A stretch of 7,511 nt of DNA from Thermocrinis sp. (GCA_022759285.1 JAEMPM010000079.1:1-7511), one strand, 5' to 3'; shown: positions 1 to 6,896, numbered from the stretch's first letter. The notes: a model not told the origin generated them from the letters alone. Translations and numbers: made by a program.

Positions 1-631
1 ATAGTCTTGATGTATCAATACTTTCAACAGTAGTTTTAATTTGAAATACAAGCACACCAGCCATCAAAGCACCAACAAAAACGTCAAAAAATACGCCAAT
101 TTCAACTATCATAGGCATTCCCTTTGTTAAGGAAGTTCCAGCAAGCAGTATACCATTTTCCATTGTCAAAAATCCAATAATCTGAGATAAGGCTTTTTTC
201 CTTGAAAGCATCATAAAAATTCCAATAAAGATAATTCCTAAGGATAACGGGAAAATTTGTTTTGCTATAACTTCACCTGTTATATTAATTCTATTTGAGA
301 TATAGAACGCGAAAATTATTATTAAGATTGAAAAAAGCAAAGAGTTTGTAATGTTTAGATACATTGAAATCTCTCTATCAAGCTTAATTTTTTCAACCAC
401 TTTAAATAAAAAGAATGGTATCAGAATCACCTTAATTAGAAAGTTTAAAAAGGCTGAGATATAAAGCTCGAATTCAGAAGATACAATTCCAATAAATAAA
501 ATGGATGTAGAGAGAAACACTGATTGAAGCTGATAGATCTTTATAGAAAGATTCAGCCTATTACTTGATAGTTGAGCTACCGCGAGGAAAAGGGATAGCG
601 CCCCAAAGAATTCAACAAGGAATTTAACCAT
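1..631 (-). CDS. hyfE: HyfE-like hydrogenase-4 / NuoK-type membrane subunit, 3' end cut by window edge
   Basis: Reading the minus strand from the ATG at 631 gives 210 codons without a stop up to the window edge. The protein is very hydrophobic, with about seven likely membrane segments (near residues 4-20, 36-51, 58-77, 95-111, 124-141, 150-167 and 173-196). HyfE proteins are membrane-arm subunits of hydrogenase-4/formate hydrogenlyase-type complexes, related to NuoK of complex I. Matches to the E. coli HyfE pattern as I remember it are a lysine in FLIKVILIP (Lys67), IIGFLTMENG (151-160) and MIVEIGVFFD (174-183) followed by a hydrophobic helix and a charged tail. E. coli HyfE is about 216 residues, so only a few codons should be missing. 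Partner hyf genes would lie beyond the left edge. Base composition is much more AT-rich than the other genes here, which suggests transfer. The family call is fairly firm; which complex it serves is unknown. Confidence 0.75.
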   Translation of the reverse strand, partial: MVKFLVEFFGALSLFLAVAQLSSNRLNLSIKIYQLQSVFLSTSILFIGIVSSEFELYISAFLNFLIKVILIPFFLFKVVEKIKLDREISMYLNITNSLLFSILIIIFAFYISNRINITGEVIAKQIFPLSLGIIFIGIFMMLSRKKALSQIIGFLTMENGILLAGTSLTKGMPMIVEIGVFFDVFVGALMAGVLVFQIKTTVESIDTSRL

Positions 632-639
632 TTTGTTTT

Positions 640-648
640 ATTATAACA
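640..648 (-). promoter_or_regulatory. Extended -10 promoter of the hyfE-like gene
   Basis: On the minus strand the bases read TGTTATAAT, a perfect extended -10 (TGn plus TATAAT). No convincing TTGACA-like -35 lies 16-18 bases upstream, which fits an extended -10 promoter. The hexamer ends 8 bases before the ATG at 631, so the expected start site is within one or two bases of the start codon and the mRNA would be practically leaderless. No Shine-Dalgarno sequence sits at normal distance; the nearest G-rich run lies upstream of the -10. Confidence 0.55.
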
Positions 649-705
649 CCCCTTAAACCTCGGGTGAGAAATTACCCCCATATTTGAGACTTCTTGAAAA
701 AGCTA

Positions 706-746
706 CAGTCTATAGGAAGATGTAAACTTTTGGCATCCATAGACTG
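706..746. repeat. Inverted repeat CAGTCTAT / ATAGACTG
   Basis: The arms at 706-713 and 739-746 are perfect 8-base complements with a 25-base loop, and a few extra or wobble pairs are possible on both sides. The core GTCTATAG of the left arm (708-715) recurs as a direct copy at 841-848. On the minus strand the hairpin lies about 140 bases beyond the fabD stop and is followed by TAGCTTTTTC, so a weak terminator for the fabD operon is one reading. Because of the long loop and the extra direct copy, a mobile-element end is another. Neither is proven. Confidence 0.4.
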
Positions 747-794
747 AGGTAGTTGATGTTTAGAACGTGAAGCAGTTTTAATACGCTTAGAAAT

Positions 795-848
795 ATGAAA
801 ACAAGACAAGTAATAGAAGAAATACTAAACAAAGGAAAGCGTCTATAG
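795..848 (+). pseudogene. 17-codon ORF, possible transposase N-terminal scar
   Basis: ATG at 795 opens a 17-codon reading frame ending in TAG at 846-848. It encodes a basic peptide that begins MKTRQVIEEILNKGK, which has the look of the start of a larger helical protein. The plus-strand orientation is opposite to the flanking genes. There is no Shine-Dalgarno sequence. It lies between the two direct copies of GTCTATAG (708-715 and 841-848), the second of which overlaps its stop. I suspect the remaining 5' end of an insertion-sequence gene, but I do not recognise the family and the ORF may be chance. Confidence 0.2.
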
Positions 849-888
849 CTGGATGGCTAATGCTTGCGGGCTTTTGCGGTTTAATTTT

Positions 889-1821
889 TTATATGGCTTT
901 TTTTACTTTCTCCAAATCCTCCACCTTTTCCACGTTAAAAACCCTCACTCCGTTTACGGTCTGCTGGACCAACTTTGAAAGCACATTTTTGGGACCTATC
1001 TCCACAAAAGTATCCACTCCCAATACTTCTACCATGTATCGGACGCTTTGAAACCATTTAACAGGAGAAAAGAGCTGACGGTACAGGTTCTCCCTAACTT
1101 CATGTGCCGTTGTATGTTCCTTTGCAGTATAGTTTTGCACCAGTGGAATTGAAAGATTTTTTATGGGCGTTTGTGCAAGCTCTAGCCTAAAGGCATCGGC
1201 AGGACCCTTCATTAACGAACAGTGGGAGGGCACGGAGACCTTCAAGAGAATAGCCCTTCCCCCCATCTCCTTGCATATTTCCATAGCCTTTTCAACTGCG
1301 GTTTTTTCACCGGAGATAACTATTTGCTCAGGAGAATTGTAATTGGCAGGTTCTACTACACCGAACTGACGTGCCTGCTCGCAGGCACTTTCTACCTTCT
1401 CCGGCGGTAGCTTTAGGATTGCTGCCATTGCACCTTTTCCCTCGGGCACACCCTCCTGCATGAGCTTGCCCCTTATGTATGCCAAACGGACTGCTTCAAA
1501 GAGTTCCACACCACCCGCCACCACCAAAGCGGAATACTCACCCAAGGAGTGCCCCGCCACCACATCGGGCTCAGGAAAACCTAACTCCCTCATAACCCTG
1601 TATATGGCAATGGAGGTGGTAAGAATAGCAGGCTGTGTGTTTATGGTTTTGTTTAGCTCTTCCTCCGGTCCCTTAAATATAAGGTTAGGAAGGTCGTAGC
1701 CTAGAGCCTTCTCCGCAGAGTGAAAGATATCTGCAGCTGTAGGAAATTCCTTGTAAAAGTCATAGCCCATGCCCACATACTGAGAACCTTGTCCGGGAAA
1801 GATGTATGCAAGTTTTCCCAT
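889..1821 (-). CDS. fabD: Malonyl-CoA:ACP transacylase (FabD)
   Basis: This cytoplasmic enzyme of type II fatty acid synthesis moves the malonyl group from CoA to acyl carrier protein. The 310-residue length is normal for the family. Visible hallmarks are the N-terminal FPGQGSQ (8-14, oxyanion Gln11), the nucleophile elbow GHSLG (90-94, Ser92), Arg117 in YIRGKLM, which binds the malonyl carboxylate, the ANYNSPEQIVISG strand (159-171), the catalytic His200 in PSHCSLM, and the C-terminal IGPKNVL (275-281). All catalytic residues are present. The ATG at 1821 is supported by the family start and by an in-frame TAA five codons upstream. A purine-rich AAAAGGAG precedes it, but ends 16 bases away, which is long for a Shine-Dalgarno. 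It is the last gene of the five-gene operon, 31 bases after the thiamine-binding protein gene. No other fab genes lie in the window. Confidence 0.97.
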   Translation of the reverse strand: MGKLAYIFPGQGSQYVGMGYDFYKEFPTAADIFHSAEKALGYDLPNLIFKGPEEELNKTINTQPAILTTSIAIYRVMRELGFPEPDVVAGHSLGEYSALVVAGGVELFEAVRLAYIRGKLMQEGVPEGKGAMAAILKLPPEKVESACEQARQFGVVEPANYNSPEQIVISGEKTAVEKAMEICKEMGGRAILLKVSVPSHCSLMKGPADAFRLELAQTPIKNLSIPLVQNYTAKEHTTAHEVRENLYRQLFSPVKWFQSVRYMVEVLGVDTFVEIGPKNVLSKLVQQTVNGVRVFNVEKVEDLEKVKKAI

Positions 1822-1852
1822 GGCTTTAAGATTTTAACTCCTTTTCCTATGC

Positions 1853-2170
1853 TCACAACTTCTTTATCTCCCTTCCCAGCTTCTCCTCCACCGATTTGAC
1901 CTTAGATACGAGCCTGTTGGATTTGCCCTCTCTGTAATCTATCTTCATAATTATGGAGATTCTTGGACAGTCCTTTTTTAGCTCTTCAAAACCCTTTTTG
2001 AGAACATCCATCACCTCATCCCAGCTCTCCCCCTCAATGATGGTGCCCATAGGTGTGAGCACATAAGGTAGCCCAGATTTGTCCACCACATCCACCACCC
2101 TTGCCACATACTGGCTTACACTCTCACCTTTGCCTAAAGGTGTCATACTAACAAGCACAAGGATACTCAT
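1853..2170 (-). CDS. MTH1187/UPF0045 family thiamine-binding protein
   Basis: This 105-residue protein has the compact ferredoxin-like fold of the thiamine-binding MTH1187/YkoF-type family (formerly DUF77/UPF0045). Family signatures are the first strand with TPLGKGESVS (10-19), the SGLPYVLTPMGTIIEGE segment (32-48), and the late strand ISIIMKIDYREG (71-82) followed by a charged helix. Members are small oligomeric cytoplasmic proteins, and some bind thiamine or its pyrimidine part; the exact role is not settled. There is no signal peptide, so it is not a periplasmic transport receptor. The gene lies 9 bases after the helicase stop, and thiO is in the same operon, which supports a thiamine-related task. 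There is no Shine-Dalgarno at normal distance (AAGGAG lies 21 bases upstream in the helicase gene), so translation is probably coupled. The start fits the family N-terminus well. Confidence 0.9.
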   Translation of the reverse strand: MSILVLVSMTPLGKGESVSQYVARVVDVVDKSGLPYVLTPMGTIIEGESWDEVMDVLKKGFEELKKDCPRISIIMKIDYREGKSNRLVSKVKSVEEKLGREIKKL

Positions 2171-2179
2171 TGAGAAAGA

Positions 2180-4378
2180 TTATAAACCAAGCTCCTTTAT
2201 GATCTCCTCCTTCTTCATCCTCAGAACATCCACTCCAAAGTGCAAAAAGCCGTACATTAAGAGTATCCTGTCGTCTATAAGCCTGCCCTTTGCGTTGTTT
2301 TCAAGGATTTTAAAGAGTTTTTTGACCTCCTCTTGTGCCTTTGGTTTTTCTACTTTTCTTTCTGTTATAAGGATCTCCACCATTAGTTCTTTTAAGGGCT
2401 TTAGCTTCTCTAAAAGGTGAACTGTTTCTTCAAATAGGGCGGGAGGTTTCAATCCTTCCCGTTGTAGTGTGCGCTTTAGTAAATTTGCCCTGAGATGTCC
2501 TATGCCTTTCACCCCGGCTAAACTGGCCCAATTTTCGCTTAGCCCAAACTTTACCGAGTGGGCAATCAAAAGAAGTTTTTGGTCATCCCCATGCAAAAAG
2601 CCGTTCCTTCTGAGTTCCCACATAAGCTTTAGAAGGTGCAATGCATCTGTGCCAAGATAGGAAAACTCCCCAGGTGGATGGCGCAGGTTGGGATACTTAA
2701 AGGTCAACCCCTCCGTATAAAAGAGAAACTGATGGGTGTTGTCATCAAAGCAATTCTGACCGCAGCTTACCAACATGCCACTAACGTAGTGGTCATCCTC
2801 CTTAAAGCTCTCTCCCTTTTTCACAAAGTCGTAGAGTGTATCGAAGCGCTTGGTGTAAAGTAAAGGTCTGATAACCGCCAAAGTGGGAAGGCTGAGATAT
2901 TGCCTACGTAAGAACTCCTCCAGCTTGGTGGGAGGTAGCCCGCTTCTTACACACAGTAGTCCTTTGGGTGTTAGGGAATTTCTCTCAAGGTATGCCCTTT
3001 GCCTGAGAAATCTTTCCACATTCTCTACTGTTCTTTTTGACACTTGACTGAAGGAGTAAAACTTTTCCAAAAACCTTTGATAGTTGAAGCCTTCATAAAG
3101 ATAACCAAGTAGGACAAAAAAGCTTAGCACATCTATGTTTTTTTCCTCCTGAATGGCTGTCTTAAAACCCTGAGAGAAAGTCCTTTCTATGAGGTCTTCC
3201 ACAAGGCTTGAAGTGCCTCCATGAATGATGAGATGAGAATAGCCCCTCTCTTTTAGTCCTAACCTTCCTGCCCTGCCCTCCATCTGTAAAATGTCCAGTT
3301 CATCGGGTATACACATCCACTTTCTGTTTTTAAAGACCTTTACCATTATGAGCACCCTGTCTGCGGGCAAATTTACCCCATAGGCTAAGGTCTGCGTGGC
3401 TATGAGAAGTCGGAGGTTTCCTTCTCTGAATTCCCTTTCAATGGCTTCTCTCTCTTCCTTTGGCACATCTGCATTGTGAAAGGCAATCTCTGGAGGTCTT
3501 TCTTCCTCTACCTCAAAGGGCAGTGTTTGGTTAAAAATACCCACCTTTTCCTTAGCAGCAATTTCCAAGAGCTTCCATCCTAGCCTCTTTTGGGGTACAA
3601 AGAGTATGGTCTTTTCGTCGGGCTTGCTAAGCTTCCAGAGGGCATCCCAAATTTTGCAGGCTACCTTGTCTTCCTCGCAGACTTCCATAAATTCCCGCAG
3701 GGAGTGGTAGAATCTCTCAAGGGGCACCGGTCTCCACTGGCTTTTTATTAAAAGCTGTGAAGAGGTCCAGAGGGCGAACTCCTCCACACCAGGTATAGTG
3801 GCAGAAAGTCCAAGAATGGGAATGCCTTCCTTTAGGCAGTATGCCAAAAGCTCTTCCACCACCCAACGCTTTTTTATTTGATGCACCTCATCCACAACCA
3901 CCGCAGAAAGCTCCTTTACCCATCGGGCAGAGTTCCTGAAGGCCTGAACCAAACTCTCGTAGGTGCATACCACCAGCTCACCGGATACTTCCTTGAAGTT
4001 CTCCACCACCCGATCCCCTGTCCTAACATCCACCTTCTTGTAGAACCTCCTTAACTCCACCGCCTTTTCATAGACCAGTGCCTTTGTGGGCGCGGTGTAC
4101 GCCTTTCTTCCTTTGAACTTTTTAAAAAACAGATAAGAGAGCAAGCTCTTGCCCGCAGAGGTAGGTGCAGAAACTATTGCATTGCCCCTTTCGTAGGTGT
4201 GATAAAAAAGAGTTTGAAGGGGGTTCAAAAGGGGATAAGGAATGTTTGGGTCTATCTCCTGCGATGGGATAAGCTCAAGGCTTTGCTTTTGAGTTTTCCC
4301 TTCTCTTCTGAAAATCGCCTTGCCAGAAGGTGGGTTTATGCTAAACTGACTTTCTGGCAGGAGGTATATGATTTGCAT
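2180..4378 (-). CDS. Hel308/Ski2-like superfamily 2 DNA helicase
   Basis: The 732-residue protein carries the full SF2 motif set: a Q-like NPLQ (52-55), Walker A SAPTSAGKS (70-78), Ia TAPTKALVYEK (95-105), DEVH box (163-166), SAT (192-194), IV ILFVPQKR (258-265), V LLIATQTLAYGVNLPA (324-339) and VI QMEGRAGR (365-372). The segment SQWRPVPLERF (213-223) and the C-terminal helix-hairpin-helix LAGVKGIGHLRANLL (620-634), preceded by LIAHSVKFG, resemble archaeal Hel308 rather than RecG, RecQ or Lhr. Hel308 proteins unwind forked DNA 3' to 5' at stalled replication forks. The catalytic residues look intact. A further 90 or so C-terminal residues do not match anything I know. The Q motif falls near residue 52, after an N-terminal stretch that I cannot assign. 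There is no good Shine-Dalgarno for the ATG at 4378; the gene follows thiO by 9 bases. An RNA-acting Ski2 role cannot be excluded. Confidence 0.85.
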   Translation of the reverse strand: MQIIYLLPESQFSINPPSGKAIFRREGKTQKQSLELIPSQEIDPNIPYPLLNPLQTLFYHTYERGNAIVSAPTSAGKSLLSYLFFKKFKGRKAYTAPTKALVYEKAVELRRFYKKVDVRTGDRVVENFKEVSGELVVCTYESLVQAFRNSARWVKELSAVVVDEVHQIKKRWVVEELLAYCLKEGIPILGLSATIPGVEEFALWTSSQLLIKSQWRPVPLERFYHSLREFMEVCEEDKVACKIWDALWKLSKPDEKTILFVPQKRLGWKLLEIAAKEKVGIFNQTLPFEVEEERPPEIAFHNADVPKEEREAIEREFREGNLRLLIATQTLAYGVNLPADRVLIMVKVFKNRKWMCIPDELDILQMEGRAGRLGLKERGYSHLIIHGGTSSLVEDLIERTFSQGFKTAIQEEKNIDVLSFFVLLGYLYEGFNYQRFLEKFYSFSQVSKRTVENVERFLRQRAYLERNSLTPKGLLCVRSGLPPTKLEEFLRRQYLSLPTLAVIRPLLYTKRFDTLYDFVKKGESFKEDDHYVSGMLVSCGQNCFDDNTHQFLFYTEGLTFKYPNLRHPPGEFSYLGTDALHLLKLMWELRRNGFLHGDDQKLLLIAHSVKFGLSENWASLAGVKGIGHLRANLLKRTLQREGLKPPALFEETVHLLEKLKPLKELMVEILITERKVEKPKAQEEVKKLFKILENNAKGRLIDDRILLMYGFLHFGVDVLRMKKEEIIKELGL
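4321..4359. repeat. Inverted repeat in the first codons of the helicase gene
   Basis: TGCCAGAA at 4321-4328 and TTCTGGCA at 4352-4359 are perfect complements separated by 23 bases. They fall at helicase codons 7-20, just inside the start. In mRNA they could fold into an 8-pair stem close to the ribosome start region. It may be coincidence. Confidence 0.35.
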
Positions 4379-4387
4379 TAAGAATAT

Positions 4388-5419
4388 TTAAAACCTTTTT
4401 GGAGAAAAACTTTCAAAGTAGATAGATTTTTCGTTATCCTTCAAAAGACTTTTCATCAGATGAGCGGTGAAGGGAGCAAGTAGTATGCCGTTTCTATAAT
4501 GGCCCGAAAGCAAGGCATAGTTCTCTCCTAACAAAAACACTGGCTTTTCATCGGGAGTTGCGGGTCTAAAGCCGTATAGAGTGGATAAGATCTCCCCCTT
4601 TGCAAGAAATGGGGCTATTTTGGTGGCGTTTATGCACAGGCTCGCCAAACCCTCTACTGTGTTTCCACCCAAAAAGCCCACATCCTCAGAGGTAGCACCT
4701 ATGTACATGTACCTTTTCCTTGGGATCAGGTAAGAAATGGTAGAGTAATGAACCACCTCAAAAGGCTTGGCTTTTACCTTTAGGGCTTGTCCCTTTATGG
4801 GATAAACAGGCACATCAAAGAATTCCTTAGCCCACGCTCCTGTGCAAAAGATGTAATAGTCTGCAGTGTAGGTTTTCTTAAGACCTTTTAAAGCTTCCGC
4901 TCTATTTCCCCTTTGTTCAACCTCAACCACCTCGTCGATTTCTATGGGTACGCCCAAAAGCTCCATAGCCCTCAAAAGGGCATCCATCAAATTTTCCACA
5001 TCCACCCATCCCTCTTCCAAGTAATACACCAAAAGGGAAACCCTTTGGGAAAGGTACGGCGGTCTTTCCAAAAACTCTACTTTGTAGCCTTTGCTTTTGT
5101 AATCCTCTGCTTTCTTTACAAGCTCCTCCTCTCCCTCAAGAACTAGCCTGTATATGCCATCAGTCCAAAAGTCAACCTTAAGCCTGGAAACATCCTCCAC
5201 AAGCTTAACATAGTCCGGATACATTTTTAAGCTTTTGTAAGAAAACTCAAAGAACTCTCCCTCCAAGCCCTCTGAAAAGGGTGCTAGCATGCCACCCGCC
5301 ACCCAAGAGGCAGCTTCCTCTGGGTTTCTTGTGATCACCTTAACTTCAAAACCCTCCAGAGCAAGGTATAAGGCTGTGCTTAGTCCAATGATGCCACTGC
5401 CTACAACCAAAACCTTCAT
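4388..5419 (-). CDS. thiO: Glycine oxidase ThiO (FAD-dependent)
   Basis: ThiO oxidises glycine to iminoglycine (dehydroglycine), which supplies the C2-N3 unit of the thiamine thiazole ring; it is a cytoplasmic flavoenzyme of the DAO family. The 343-residue protein opens with the FAD dinucleotide fold VLVVGSGIIGLSTAL (3-17). It continues with the AASWVAGGMLAP segment (36-47), which fits the family's SxxxAGGMLAP pattern, and then FCTGAWA (191-197), PIKGQALKV (207-215), YIGATSEDVGF (239-249), GFRPATPDEKPVF (283-295) and GHYRNGILLAPFTA (306-319). The last contains the arginine (309) expected to hold the substrate carboxylate. The start ATG overlaps the metG stop as ATGA (5416-5419), which points to translational coupling; no Shine-Dalgarno is visible. 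No thiG/thiS and no TPP riboswitch are in the window. A general amino-acid oxidase is less likely, given the motif set and the thiamine-binding protein in the same operon. Confidence 0.9.
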   Translation of the reverse strand: MKVLVVGSGIIGLSTALYLALEGFEVKVITRNPEEAASWVAGGMLAPFSEGLEGEFFEFSYKSLKMYPDYVKLVEDVSRLKVDFWTDGIYRLVLEGEEELVKKAEDYKSKGYKVEFLERPPYLSQRVSLLVYYLEEGWVDVENLMDALLRAMELLGVPIEIDEVVEVEQRGNRAEALKGLKKTYTADYYIFCTGAWAKEFFDVPVYPIKGQALKVKAKPFEVVHYSTISYLIPRKRYMYIGATSEDVGFLGGNTVEGLASLCINATKIAPFLAKGEILSTLYGFRPATPDEKPVFLLGENYALLSGHYRNGILLAPFTAHLMKSLLKDNEKSIYFESFSPKRF

Positions 5420-6879
5420 GTACGCTTAGGGAATAATATAAGCTTTTCCTTTACAGAATAAGAGCTAAAGGTGTAGGGTTTGATCTCCTTAGGTAGCACT
5501 TCAATGTGCATATTTTCAAAAACGAGCTTTGTTTTGAAGGGCATAAAGGGATGGAGAAGATAAGCGATTACAAAGAGCCCGTCCGTTAGGGTGTACAGCA
5601 CGTCTGTCAGTTCCTTTCCTTCCAAGCTCCAAGGTGCCTTACGATCCACATACTTGTTCAAGAAGGAAGAAAGCCTAAAAACCTCCTCCAAAGCATGGTA
5701 GAAATCCACCTCCCTCATAAACTTTTCGTAGTTCTCTATAACCTCCGCACAAAAGTTGATGTACTCTTGATCTTTGTCTCCTTCTACTCTACCTCCCAAG
5801 TATTTTAGGTCCATGGCAAGGACCCGGCTAAAGAGGTTTCCTATCTCGTTGGAAAGCTCTCCCACGATGCGGTTCCTTAGTGCAGACTTGGATATATCAC
5901 CATCCTGTCCAAAGGGAACCTCCCTGAGGAGAAAATATCTTATCTCATCGAGTCCATACTCCTTCACAAGCTCGTAAGGACTTATTACATTTCCCAAAGA
6001 CTTGGACATCTTCTGCCCTTCCACTTTCCACCAGCCGTGTGCAAAAATGCTTCTGGGCAGCGCATAATCCAAAGACATCAAAAAGGCGGGCCAATAAATG
6101 GCATGGAACCTGAGAATGTCCTTTCCCACCAAGTGCAGGTCAGGAGGCCAAAACTCCATCTTGTCATAAACCGCAGAAAGATAGTTAAAGAGGGCATCAA
6201 ACCACACATAGATGGTGTGGTCTGGATCAAAGGGCACCGGTATGCCCCACTGAACCCTATGACGGGGTCTTGTTATGGAAAGGTCCTTCAGACCCTGTTT
6301 TACAAAAGATAGAACTTCGTTCTTTCTGTAGGAGGGTAGGACAAAGGTGGGATTGTTCTCAATGAGCTCTTCTATGGCACTTTGATATTTGCTGAGTCTG
6401 AAAAAGTAAGAGGGTTCCTTTATATATTCGCAAGGTTTGAGATGGATGGGACACTTGTTTCCCTCAACTAATTCGCTTTCGGGTTTGAACTCCTCGCAAC
6501 CCACACAGTACCAACCTTCGTATTCTCCAAGGTATATGTCTCCCTTTTCGTAGCACTTTGTGAAAACCTCCTGAACGAGCTTTTTGTGCTCTTCGTCGGT
6601 GGTTCTTATAAAGTGATCGTAACTTATGCCCAAAAACTCCCAGAGCTTTTTGAAATTTTCCGAGTTTTGATCCACAAGCTCCTGTGGAGATATGCCCCGC
6701 TCTTCTGCAGAACGCTGGATCTTTAGTCCATGCTCGTCTGTGCCCGTAAGGAAAAAGACCCTGTATCCCCTGAGCCTGTAAAAGCGTGCCAAAGTGTCTG
6801 CAGAGATGTTGGTGTATGCGTGCCCTACATGGGGTAAATCATTCACATAGTATATTGGAGTTGTAATGTAGAACTTCAT
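5416..6879 (-). CDS. metG: Methionyl-tRNA synthetase, catalytic (alpha) chain
   Basis: This class I synthetase activates methionine with ATP and charges initiator and elongator tRNA-Met in the cytoplasm. Signatures are PHVGHAY (16-22, the HIGH motif), GTDEHGLKIQ (46-55), a single zinc knuckle CVGC (125-128) plus CPIH (143-146), VWFDAL (225-230), HLVGKDILRFH (249-259), GQKMSKSLGN (288-297) and the anticodon-binding helix NKYVDRKAPW (408-417). At 487 residues it ends after the anticodon domain and lacks the C-terminal EMAP/Trbp111 tRNA-binding domain found in longer MetRS. In Aquifex the equivalent module is a separate polypeptide, so a partner gene is expected elsewhere. It is the first gene of the five-gene operon. 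The ATG lies only a few bases from the predicted transcription start, so the mRNA would be nearly leaderless. The sequence closely resembles the Aquifex enzyme from memory. Confidence 0.97.
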   Translation of the reverse strand: MKFYITTPIYYVNDLPHVGHAYTNISADTLARFYRLRGYRVFFLTGTDEHGLKIQRSAEERGISPQELVDQNSENFKKLWEFLGISYDHFIRTTDEEHKKLVQEVFTKCYEKGDIYLGEYEGWYCVGCEEFKPESELVEGNKCPIHLKPCEYIKEPSYFFRLSKYQSAIEELIENNPTFVLPSYRKNEVLSFVKQGLKDLSITRPRHRVQWGIPVPFDPDHTIYVWFDALFNYLSAVYDKMEFWPPDLHLVGKDILRFHAIYWPAFLMSLDYALPRSIFAHGWWKVEGQKMSKSLGNVISPYELVKEYGLDEIRYFLLREVPFGQDGDISKSALRNRIVGELSNEIGNLFSRVLAMDLKYLGGRVEGDKDQEYINFCAEVIENYEKFMREVDFYHALEEVFRLSSFLNKYVDRKAPWSLEGKELTDVLYTLTDGLFVIAYLLHPFMPFKTKLVFENMHIEVLPKEIKPYTFSSYSVKEKLILFPKRT

Positions 6880-6890
6880 GGATTTATAAT
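6861..6890 (+). promoter_or_regulatory. SRP RNA promoter
   Basis: A -35-like TTGTAA (6861-6866, 4 of 6 consensus matches) and a perfect TATAAT (6885-6890) are separated by 18 bases. Seven bases beyond the -10 is A6897, exactly where the paired SRP RNA stem begins. The -35 lies inside the first codons of metG on the other strand. The position agrees independently with the folded RNA, which strengthens the call. Confidence 0.65.
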
Positions 6891-6894
6891 TATA
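6889..6894 (-). promoter_or_regulatory. -10 element of the metG operon promoter
   Basis: The minus strand reads TATAAT here, ending 9 bases before the metG ATG at 6879. A start site about 7 bases downstream (near 6882-6883) would leave a leader of only 3-4 bases. No TTGACA-like box is visible at 16-18 bases; the best candidate, TTCACC at 6915-6920, has a 20-base spacer. This element overlaps the opposite-strand -10 of the SRP RNA by two bases. Confidence 0.5.
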
Positions 6895-6896
6895 CT

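Noticed and set aside
840..888. tRNA fragment or intrinsic terminator after fabD
   Set aside because: The AGCTGGATGGCT stretch resembles a D-arm slightly but no T-arm, anticodon arm or acceptor stem can be built; only a 4-pair stem without a T-tract is present on the fabD strand.
632..888. CRISPR array in the gap
   Set aside because: Only one inverted repeat and one 8-base direct repeat are present, with no regular repeat-spacer pattern.
860..1051. 63-codon plus-strand reading frame at the end of fabD
   Set aside because: It mostly lies antisense to the fabD C-terminus, has no Shine-Dalgarno and encodes a sequence with no family features.
2079..2420. 113-codon plus-strand reading frame
   Set aside because: Antisense to the thiamine-binding protein and the helicase C-terminus, both strongly supported; serine-rich composition is typical of a shadow frame.
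4358..4391. Strong-looking plus-strand SD (GGAGG) with ATG at 4368
   Set aside because: The frame stops after seven codons and lies antisense to the helicase start and the thiO end.
5419..5500. TPP riboswitch ahead of thiO
   Set aside because: The region is the 3' end of metG coding sequence and shows no THI-box motifs; thiO overlaps metG.
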